A stretch of 64,000 nucleotides of DNA from Micropruina sp. (GTDB taxonomy: Bacteria; Actinomycetota; Actinomycetes; Propionibacteriales; Propionibacteriaceae): positions 1,116,001 through 1,180,000 of the forward strand of contig JADJTM010000001.1 of NCBI GenBank assembly GCA_016711205.1. Direction: 5' to 3'. Positions 41,895 through 48,813 of this stretch are shown in pieces (position 1 is the stretch's first letter; each line of letters starts with the position of its first letter). The translations under genes and the position numbers were made by a program. The notes under the pieces are model-generated. The model had not been told where the DNA came from, did not search any database, and worked only from the letters and a program-made list of their open reading frames with translations.

Positions 41895-43069
41895 TGTGTG
41901 AACGCGTCCTTCAGCCAGCCGAATACACCCTTGTGCTGCTTCTCCATGGCCACCTCGGAGTTGTTCTCACCACGTGCCTCGGCCAGTTGCCGCAGCAGGT
42001 GGCGCTGGTGCTCGTCCAGACGGCTGGGAGTCTGCACCAGCAGCGTAACGCCCAGGTCGCCGCGTCCGGAGCCGCGCAGCCGCGGCACGCCGCGACCGGT
42101 GATCGGAATGCGGGTGCCCGACTGGGTGCCGCTAGGCACGCTCACCCGGACGGTGCTGAGTTCGGCGTCCAGATCGTCGCGTTCGGCCTCCAGCGTCGGC
42201 AGGACGACCTCGGTGCCCAGTGCCGCCGCCGTCATCGGCAGCCGGACCACCACCTCGAGGTCGTCACCGTTGCGCTTGAACATCTCGTGTTGTTCGACGC
42301 TCAGCTCGACGTACAGGTCGCCGGCCGGGCCGCCGCCGGGACCGACCTCGCCCTGTGATTCGAGATGGATGCGGTTGCCGGCGTTGACGCCGGCCGGAAT
42401 CTTCACGTTGATCGTGCGGGAGGCCCGCACCCGGCCCTCGCCGGAGCATTCGCCGCAGGGATGCGGGATCACCGAGCCGTAGCCGCGGCAGTTGGGGCAG
42501 GGCTGAGTGGTGCGGATGTCGCCCAGGAACGAGCGCTGCACCTGCGTGATGTCGCCCTGGCCATGACAGGTGGAGCAGACCACCGGCTCGGACCCGTCCT
42601 TGGCGCCGGTGCCGTTGCAGGTGCCGCAGACCACGGCGGTGTCGACCCGCAGCGGCTTGGTGATGCCGAACGCCGCCTCGGCCAGGCTGAGCGACAGCCG
42701 CACCAGGGCGTCCTGGCCGCGACGCACCCGCGAGCGGGGTCCACGCGAGCCGCCCTGGCCGAACATGGCGTCCACCAGGTTGGTGAAGTCGAAACCGGCC
42801 GCCCCGCCGCCGGGAAAGCCGAACCCGGCGGCGCCGCCGAAGCCGTTGCTCATCGGGTCGACGCCGCGGTCGTACATGGCCCGCTTGTTGCTGTCGTGCA
42901 GCACCTCGTACGCCTCGCCGATCTGCTTGAACTTCTCGGCGGCATCGGGGGTGTCGGCCACGTCCGGGTGGTACTGCATGGCCAGCTTGCGGTAGGCCTT
43001 CTTGATCTGATCGGCGCTGGCGTCGCGGTCAACGCCCAGCACGTCGTAGTAGTCCTTCGTCAACGTCAT
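41891..43069 (-). CDS. dnaJ: chaperone DnaJ
   Basis: A 392-residue type I Hsp40. The J domain has the HPD motif in LAMQYHPDVAD (about residue 34). A Gly/Phe region (GFGGAAGFGFPGGGAAGFDF) and four CxxCxGxG zinc motifs follow (CGTCNGTG, CSTCHGQG, CPNCRGYG, CGECSGEG), then the substrate-binding domain. ATG 43069 overlaps the hrcA stop (ATGA). It is the second, hrcA-linked DnaJ typical of actinobacteria. Expression is expected to follow the CIRCE element upstream of hrcA. Confidence 0.95.
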   Translation of the reverse strand: MTLTKDYYDVLGVDRDASADQIKKAYRKLAMQYHPDVADTPDAAEKFKQIGEAYEVLHDSNKRAMYDRGVDPMSNGFGGAAGFGFPGGGAAGFDFTNLVDAMFGQGGSRGPRSRVRRGQDALVRLSLSLAEAAFGITKPLRVDTAVVCGTCNGTGAKDGSEPVVCSTCHGQGDITQVQRSFLGDIRTTQPCPNCRGYGSVIPHPCGECSGEGRVRASRTINVKIPAGVNAGNRIHLESQGEVGPGGGPAGDLYVELSVEQHEMFKRNGDDLEVVVRLPMTAAALGTEVVLPTLEAERDDLDAELSTVRVSVPSGTQSGTRIPITGRGVPRLRGSGRGDLGVTLLVQTPSRLDEHQRHLLRQLAEARGENNSEVAMEKQHKGVFGWLKDAFTQ

Positions 43070-44082
43070 CCTTCTGCCAAGATGCGGCCAACGTAACGGG
43101 CGACTGCCCGCACCGAGGCCATGGTGCTCGGGTAATCCATCCGGGTGGGTCCGACGATGCCCATGCTCGCCCACACGTCGTCGCCGTGACTGTACGCACT
43201 CGCCACGACCGAGGTCGACTGCAACGGTTCGTACGGGTTCTCGCTGCCGATCCGGACGGTGACGTCGGCGGACCCGCCGGCCTCACCCAACAACCGCAGC
43301 AGCACGACTTGTTCCTCCAGCGCTTCCAGCACCGGCTTGACGGTGGTCTCGAACTGGTCGCCGAACCGGGTCAGGTTGGGCACGCCGCCGACCACCACGC
43401 GGGTGGCCGGGTCGGCCGAGACCAGCTCGATCAGCGCGGCGAGCACCACGGAGGCCGGCGGACGCAACTCGGGCGCGAGTTCGTCCATCAGGGCGGCGGC
43501 CAGGTCGGGGACCCGGGTGGTGGGCTGACCGACCAGGGCAACGTTGAGCCGTCCGCGCAGGGTGGCCAGCTGGTCGTCGGTGAGCGCGCCGAAGTCGATC
43601 TGCCGCTGGTCGACCCGGCCGGCGGAGGTGACCAGGATCACCAGCCCACGCCCCGGGACCAGGCTCAGCACTTCGACCAGCCGGACGGTGGCGCGGGTCA
43701 GCACCGGGTACTGCACGATGGCCACCTGCTGGGTGATCTGCGCGAGCAGCCGGACGGTGCGGCGCACCACGTCGTCCACGTCGATCGCGCCGGCCATGAA
43801 GGTCGAGATGGCCCGGCGCTCGGCGATGGACAGCGGCTTGACGGTGCCCAGCCGGTCGACGAACAGCCGATACCCCTTGTCGGTGGGGATGCGGCCGGCG
43901 CTGGTGTGCGGCTGGGTGATGTAGCCCTCTTCTTCGAGCACCGCCATGTCGTTGCGCACTGTGGCCGGCGAGACCCCGAGGTTGTGCCGGTCGACGAGCG
44001 CGCGCGAGCCCACCGGCTCCTGCGACGACACGTAGTCGGTGACGATGGCCCGCAGAATGTCGAGCTTGCGATCGTCCAACAC
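43066..44082 (-). CDS. hrcA: heat-shock repressor HrcA
   Basis: A 338-residue repressor of the CIRCE regulon. The N-terminal winged helix reads LDILRAIVTDYVSSQEPVGS and LGVSPATVRNDMAVLEEEGY, followed by ITQPHTSAGRIPTDKGYR, the strongest family signature. A GAF-like domain follows. GTG 44082 has GAAGGAGG upstream. First gene of hrcA-dnaJ-rsmE-tgt, all junctions overlapping by 4 bp. A CIRCE element lies 20 bp upstream, so it represses itself. Confidence 0.95.
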   Translation of the reverse strand: MLDDRKLDILRAIVTDYVSSQEPVGSRALVDRHNLGVSPATVRNDMAVLEEEGYITQPHTSAGRIPTDKGYRLFVDRLGTVKPLSIAERRAISTFMAGAIDVDDVVRRTVRLLAQITQQVAIVQYPVLTRATVRLVEVLSLVPGRGLVILVTSAGRVDQRQIDFGALTDDQLATLRGRLNVALVGQPTTRVPDLAAALMDELAPELRPPASVVLAALIELVSADPATRVVVGGVPNLTRFGDQFETTVKPVLEALEEQVVLLRLLGEAGGSADVTVRIGSENPYEPLQSTSVVASAYSHGDDVWASMGIVGPTRMDYPSTMASVRAVARYVGRILAEG

Positions 44083-44101
44083 CGGGGCCCTCCTTCACGG
44101 T

Positions 44102-44128
44102 TTGGCACTCTTGTTGACCGAGTGCCAG
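44102..44128 (-). promoter_or_regulatory. CIRCE operator of the hrcA operon
   Basis: TTGGCACTC (44102-44110), a 9-nt spacer, and GAGTGCCAG (44120-44128) match the CIRCE consensus TTAGCACTC-N9-GAGTGCTAA with the usual G/C variation. On the minus strand TAGACT (44128-44133) is a likely -10 abutting the operator. Confidence 0.9.
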
Positions 44129-44204
44129 TCTAGACGAACCGGTCACCGGGGCCGTTGCCGCGCCGCCCCGGATGAGCCGGGACCGGCGATGGAATCGAGG
44201 CACG

Positions 44205-44600
44205 ATGCGCGTGATCACCCTGATCTTCGCCGCCTGGGCGGCTTCATGCACCTGTTCATCTTCTGGATGGAGTCGTTGCGCTGGGAACGTGCGGCGACCC
44301 GGCGGGTGTTCGGCACCACGCCCGAGCAGGCGGCCACCACCCGGCAACTGGCTTTCAACCAGGGCTTCTACAACCTGTTCCTGGCCATCATCGCCGCGGC
44401 CGGCGTGGCGCTGTTCTGGTGGCCGGTGGTGTCGGCGACGCTGTTGTTGGTCAGCCTGGGGTCCATGCTGGCCGCTGCGCTGGTGCTCGGCAGCACCGAT
44501 CGTCGCAAGCTGCGGGCGGCCTGGGCGGCTGTTCCGGGCTCGGCTGGCCTTTCGCCCTGGCGATCGCCTGCGTGCAGCTTCGGCCAGCAGCACCGGCTTG
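44205..44600 (+). pseudogene. DUF1304-like small membrane protein, frame-broken
   Basis: Starts MRVITLIFAAWAA at ATG 44205 in one frame and continues as MHLFIFWMESLRWERAATRR and AFNQGFYNLFLAIIAAAGVA (typical DUF1304 features) in the next. One base is missing at about 44237 (GCGGCTTC). After RKLRAAWAA the frame changes again, to GLGWPFALAIACVQ, at about 44535. DUF1304 proteins are four-helix membrane proteins of unknown function, about 120 aa. The end coordinate is approximate. No functional protein is made as given, unless the indels are sequencing errors. Confidence 0.65.
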
Positions 44601-44708
44601 GTGGACGGTGCGCGACCCAGGCAGGCGGGGGGGGCCGGCGCGGGCCGGTACCCCGCCGGCCAGGGTGACGCACGCCGTTCGGACCGGGTTGTCACAGGTC
44701 GACCCACA

Positions 44709-45669
44709 GTGAGCGTGCTCCCGGCGCACTCAGATCCCACGGCTGCGCCGGGTCGCGCTCGCCGCCCTGGCGCACTACCCATTGCCCGAGGGAACGCTGC
44801 GCTTCGTCACCCACGGCGAGAACACCACCTTTCGGCACCAGTCGCACGCAGGAACGTACCTCGTCCGGGTGCACCGGCCGCAGCGGCACGGACGCGCGGC
44901 CGACTCGGTCGCCGCGATCCGCTCCGAGGTCGCCTGGCTGACCGCGATTCGCGCCCACACCCACCTCGAGGTGCCGGAGGCGCTGGCCGCGGCGGACGGC
45001 GCGACCACCGTGGTGGCTTCGGCCGCCGCCGAGACCCGGGTGGTCTCGGTGCTGCGATGGATGGACGGGCGCATCTTCGAGGAATCCCCCAGCCCGGTGC
45101 ACCTGCGCCGGCTCGGCGAGGCGATGGCCCGGCTGCACGCGCAGGCGGACGGTTGGACGCCGCCGCCGGGTTTCACGCGCATCGACTGGACCCACGACCT
45201 TCTTCGGTGACGTGATGTTAGGCGCCGGCCGCCCGGTGCTGGGGTTGTTCCGCCGCGCTACGGGCCGGTTCGGCCCTCGCCAACGCCTGCCGCGGTGCTG
45301 GCCGCCGAGTCCGACCGCGGCCTGATCCACGCCGACCTGCATCTGGGCAACGCCGTGTTCGAGGCTGATCGCGTGAAGCTGATCGACTTCGACGATTGCG
45401 GCACCGGTCACCGGCTCTACGACGTGGCCGTGCCTTGGGAGCTGCGGACCGCCCGACTACCCGCCTTCTTGAGGCGATGCTGCCGGCTACCGCTCCGCGG
45501 GGCTCGATGCACCGCTGGACGACTTCATCGCCCTGCGCCAGGTCGCTTTCAGCTCTGGTACACCGGCACCGCCCAGGCGAACCCGCAGTTCACCGCCGGC
45601 CTCGCCGAGGTTGAACGCTGGTCCCTGGCCATGCTCGACCTTGTCGAACACGCCGGCGGGGACGCATGA
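44709..45669 (+). pseudogene. aminoglycoside phosphotransferase-like kinase, multiply frame-broken
   Basis: APH/choline kinase-like. The N-lobe reads QIPRLRRVALAALAHYPLPE and LRFVTHGENTTFRH, then SYLVRVHR-like TYLVRVHRPQRHGR (44731-45210). The catalytic loop GLIHADLHLGNAVFE and the metal site VKLIDFDDCGTGHRLYD are in a different frame (about 45295-45470), and the C-terminus FQLWYTGTAQANPQFTAGL in another again. At least four indels are needed (near 44720, 45208, 45270 and 45450-45550). All conserved residues are present, so decay would be very recent or the indels are artefacts. The substrate is unknown; many actinobacterial relatives are not resistance enzymes. Confidence 0.72.
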
Positions 45670-45693
45670 GAGCCTGACCCCTAGGCTGACCGG

Positions 45694-46525
45694 GTGCAGT
45701 TCTCACTCACTCCGTTCGAACAGCTCCGCCCCGGGGTTTGGCGCGCCGTCGCCCAGCCGGCGGCGGTCAACATCGGCCTGGTCGCGGGGTCGTCCGGGGC
45801 CCTGCTGATCGACACCGGCTCGTCCCCCGCTCAGGGTGTCGAGCTCCGCAGTGCCGCCGAGGCGGTGGCCGGTGTTCCGCTGGTCGGCGTCGTGGTCACC
45901 CACGGCCACTTCGACCACTACTACGGGCTGGCGGCCTTCGACGACCTGCCGACCTACGGGCACGAGCCTGATCGCGGCGCTGGGGGGCGACCAGGTGCCG
46001 ACGAGGCCGTAGCCTGGGTTTCGCCGTGGCGAGCTGCGACCGCCGAACCGTCCACTGGCGCTGGCCCGCATGGTCGACTTGGGCGACCGGCACGCCGAGA
46101 TCGTCCACTTCGGACGGGGTCACACCGCCGGCGACCTGGTGGTCATCGTGCCCGACTTGCGGCTGATCTTCACCGGCGACCTGCTGGAGCAGTCCGGGCC
46201 CCCCGCGATGGGTCCGGACTGCTTCCTCAAGGAGTGGCCCTCGGCGTTGGACGGCATTCTTGGCCTGGTCCGCGAAGACACCCTGCTGGTGCCGGGCCAC
46301 GGCGACCCGGTGGATCGCACGTTCGCGTTCACCCAGCGCGCCGAGATCTCGTCGGTGTACGGCCAGGTCGAGTACCTGATCGCCCAGGGCATCAAGGTCG
46401 AGGACGCGCTGGCCGCCGGCGAGTGGCAGTTCGACGACGACACCATCGCGGCCGTGCTGCCGATCGCCTACGCGCAGCTGGCCGCCGAGGGCAAGGTGCC
46501 ACGGACCACGCCAGTCGCTGCCTGA
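45694..46525 (+). pseudogene. MBL-fold metallo-hydrolase, frame-broken in the middle
   Basis: A metallo-beta-lactamase-fold hydrolase. The N-terminal part VNIGLVAGSSGALLIDTGSS and the zinc motif THGHFDHYYG lie in one frame to about 45960. The C-terminal part MVDLGDRHAEIVHFGRGHTA, LIFTGDLLEQSG and LLVPGHGDPVDR (further zinc ligands) lies in another from 46070. Between them three or more indels interrupt an expected SLIAALGGDQ and LGFAVGELRPPNRPLALARM. A TAGGCT hexamer 6 nt before GTG 45694 suggests a leaderless start. The substrate is unknown; the residues resemble the SoxH/quinoprotein-relay subgroup. Confidence 0.75.
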
Positions 46526-46644
46526 CCGCCCGTGGTCGGTCACCCGAGCTGGCGCCGGTCGGCACCCCCGTCCAGCGGCCTCGGGCGATCTGCCGCTGGT
46601 GACGTCACCGGATCGGCGTCTGGCTCGTGCCGGCCGTGAACGGC

Positions 46645-47424
46645 TCAGCGCCGAAACTGCTCCCGCACCACCCCCGCGGCGCGCTGCCACAGCGCCAGGG
46701 TCGGCCGCGGCCAGCAGGTAGCGTCCGGTCACCCCGGCACGATAGGGCGCCCCCTCGATGGTGGCCAACTCGCCCCCCTGCTCGGTGACCATCAGCCCGC
46801 CCGGCAGGTGATCCCAGGGGTGCATCGACCAGTAGCCCAGAAAGGCTCGCCGCCCCTCGATCACAGGGATAGTCCACCCCGCAGCAGCCGGCCAGCCGCA
46901 CCAGCCGGACGTCGTCCCCCAGCCCCGCGCGCGGGCGTCCGTAGCGGCCGTGCAACGCCCCGACCACGGGTCGGGACGGCGCCGCCACCGGCACCCGTTC
47001 CGTTGCGGGTCACCCCAGCGCCGAGTTCGGCGTAGTACATCAGCTCGTGCACCGGCTGGCAGATCCAGCTGCGGGTGGTCACCCCGCGCCGCACCTCGGC
47101 CACCATCACGGCGAAGTCCGGGCTGCCGTTGGCGAAATTGCGGGTGCCGTCCACCGGATCGATCACCCAGGCCAGCTCGGCGCTCGGCAGCGCCTTCAGC
47201 GGGCCGGCGTCGGCGTAGACTCCCTCTTCGCCCACCACCAGGCAGCCCGGGTCCTGCTGCCGGAAGATCGCGGTGAGCACCTGCTCGGCGAGCCGGTCGG
47301 CCACCGTCACCACGTCACCGGGACGCTTCTCGATGATCTCGTCGTCGGCCAGCGACCGGAACCGGGGCATGATCTCGGCGTCGGCGACAGCCCGGATCGC
47401 CTCGGTGACCGCATCGGTGTGCAT
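46645..47424 (-). pseudogene. inositol monophosphatase-family phosphatase, frame-broken
   Basis: The first half from ATG 47424 is intact: FRSLADDEIIEKRPGDVVTV, VVGEEGVYAD and the metal/catalytic motif WVIDPVDGTRNFANGSPDF. Family members dephosphorylate inositol-1-phosphate, histidinol phosphate or similar; which one is not clear. After ELGAGVTRNGT (about 47010) the protein continues in other frames: RPVVGALHGRYGRPRAGLGDD, then FLGYWSMHPWDHLPGGLMVT, and finally LALWQRAAGVVREQFRR with a TGA at 46645. Three indels are implied. The start overlaps the DUF3097 stop (TGATG). Confidence 0.78.
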
Positions 47425-48263
47425 CACGGCTCCAAGGTGTCGGCGTGGTCGGCGGTGACGAAGTCGATCAGCTTCTCGACCTCTGTCATCAGCGCGGGGT
47501 CGAGGTCGCGCCACGAGGTCACCCGGGTGCGGATGCGCCGCCAGGCCTCGGCGGTGTCGGCCGGGGTGCGGGCCGGCCACCCGAGCGCCCGGCACAGGCC
47601 GGTCTTGTAGTCCTGCCCCTTGGGAGTCTCGGGCCACGCCTTCAGCCCCAGCACGGAAGGTTTGACGGCCGTCCAGATGTCGACGAACCGGTGCCCGGTG
47701 ACGAACACCCAGGGACTGCTCACCTGCTCCACGATGCGCGACTCCTTGGACCCGGGCACCAGATGGTCGACCAGTACCCCCAGCCGGCGGCCGCGCTGCG
47801 GCGCGAACTCGGCCACGATGGCGGGCAGGTCGTCGATGCCGCCCAAGTACTCCACCACCACGCCGACGTGCCGTAGGTCGTCCCCCCAGACCTTCTCGAC
47901 CAGCTCGGCATCGTGCTTGCCCTCGACGTAGATTCGGCTCGGCAGCGCCACCCTGGCCTTGGTCGCCGAGGCCCTGGAGCCGGAGGCTGTGTGGGTGGGT
48001 CCCCCGTCTGCGGCTCGCTTGGGGGCGGTGATCGCCACCGGCCGGCCGTCGAGCCAGAACCCCGGACCGAGCGGAAAGCTGCGTCGTTTGCATTGCCGGT
48101 CCTCAAGCACCAGCAGGCCGTTCTCGATGCGCACCAACGCCCCGACGAACCCCGATGAGGGGTCTTCGAGCACCATGCCGATCTCGGCCGGCACCTCGGT
48201 GGTGGTCGGTTTGCCGGCCTTCTGCCATCCGGGTGCCAGCACGTCGCGCGGGTATCGGCTCAC
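47424..48263 (-). CDS. DUF3097-family protein
   Basis: A 279-residue actinobacterial protein of unknown function. It starts MSRYPRDVLAPGWQKAGKPT, the normal family opening, and contains RIYVEGKHDAELVEKVWGDD and GIDDLPAIVAEFAPQRGRRL, LVDHLVPGSKESRI, which resemble a Toprim-like fold (EGKHD and DHLVPGSKE acidic sites). It is intact and sits directly upstream of the broken phosphatase gene with a 1-nt overlap. TAGCCT lies 6 nt before GTG 48263, so it is probably leaderless. Confidence 0.85.
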   Translation of the reverse strand: MSRYPRDVLAPGWQKAGKPTTTEVPAEIGMVLEDPSSGFVGALVRIENGLLVLEDRQCKRRSFPLGPGFWLDGRPVAITAPKRAADGGPTHTASGSRASATKARVALPSRIYVEGKHDAELVEKVWGDDLRHVGVVVEYLGGIDDLPAIVAEFAPQRGRRLGVLVDHLVPGSKESRIVEQVSSPWVFVTGHRFVDIWTAVKPSVLGLKAWPETPKGQDYKTGLCRALGWPARTPADTAEAWRRIRTRVTSWRDLDPALMTEVEKLIDFVTADHADTLEP

Positions 48264-48338
48264 CCGGTCAGGCTAATCGCCGAGCCCGCTGCAGCGGCCG
48301 GGCCACGCGGAGCGGACAATCCGAGCGCCCGGAGGATT

Positions 48339-48627
48339 CTGAAATCCTGACACCAGGCGCGACCTCACCCCGCGACACGCCGCGAGCGGCCGCGACCTGC
48401 TCGGGTCAAATCAGAAAGGCCGTCGCGGCTCGCCATCCAGGCCGCGGCTCCGGTCGAACCGGAGCCGGGCAGCCGCGAGTCCGAAGCTTGTGACATCGCC
48501 CGCCGGGGCACACGCCCGGATTCCACCCGAACCACCGGAGGCAGCAGCTTTCTGAAATGACCCGCCACAGTGGGCAGCGACCACGGCGTGTCGCGGGTCG
48601 AGGTAACGACTGGTGTCGGGATTTCAG
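48339..48627. repeat. 289-bp element with 80-bp imperfect terminal inverted repeats
   Basis: Arms 48339-48418 and 48548-48627 are about 75-80% complementary over 80 bp without a gap. Each arm itself begins and ends with CTGAAAT/ATTTCAG-type sequence, so this motif occurs four times. The 129-bp centre holds a perfect 9-bp hairpin (GGCTCCGGT, CGA, ACCGGAGCC). No open frame is convincing. The right end stops just before the leuS leader promoter. MITE-like, or a large structured RNA. Confidence 0.68.
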
Positions 48628-48655
48628 AAAGGTGATGCCCGCCGTCTGCCTGCGA

Positions 48656-48661
48656 TAGGCT
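48656..48661 (+). promoter_or_regulatory. -10 element of the leuS leader transcript
   Basis: TAGGCT, placed 7 nt before the GTG of the leader peptide, the same spacing as at leuA. GTGATG about 18 nt upstream is a weak -35. Confidence 0.5.
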
Positions 48662-48668
48662 CACCCCC

Positions 48669-48704
48669 GTGACGTGCCGACTTCTGCTTCGACAGCCGCG
48701 CTGA
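48669..48704 (+). CDS. leucine leader peptide of leuS (11 aa)
   Basis: GTG-started ORF of 11 codons, MTCRLLLRQPR, then TGA. Three consecutive Leu codons (CTT CTG CTT at 48681-48689) sit in its centre. An intrinsic terminator follows 15 nt after the stop and leuS begins 109 nt after it. No ribosome site precedes the GTG, but a -10 hexamer ends 7 nt upstream, so translation would begin at the 5' end of the RNA. This is the layout of an attenuation leader sensing charged tRNA-Leu. Confidence 0.75.
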   Translation: MTCRLLLRQPR

Positions 48705-48719
48705 CCCGGTCAACGCGGC

Positions 48720-48745
48720 GCCCCTCCCTGCGTGAGGGGCTTTTT
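48720..48745 (+). terminator. intrinsic terminator (attenuator) in the leuS leader
   Basis: Arms GCCCCTC (48720-48726) and GAGGGGC (48734-48740) with a 7-nt loop are followed at once by TTTTTC. It lies between the leader peptide and leuS, so termination here would prevent leuS expression. A second hairpin, GCCGCG (48695-48700) with CGCGGC (48714-48719), directly precedes it and overlaps the end of the leader ORF; it may be the competing structure. Confidence 0.8.
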
Positions 48746-48813
48746 CATGCCCGAACTCAGAGTGGTGCCCGACTCCGGCACGCCACCGCACAGCAGCAGA
48801 TGAGAAGGAAGAG

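Noticed and set aside
44581..45215. Open frame joining the DUF1304 remnant to the phosphotransferase region
   Set aside because: Made by frame breaks; conserved motifs lie in other frames.
48600..48813. T-box riboswitch upstream of leuS
   Set aside because: No specifier loop, AG bulge or T-box TGG-containing consensus is visible; the Leu codons lie in a short ORF instead.
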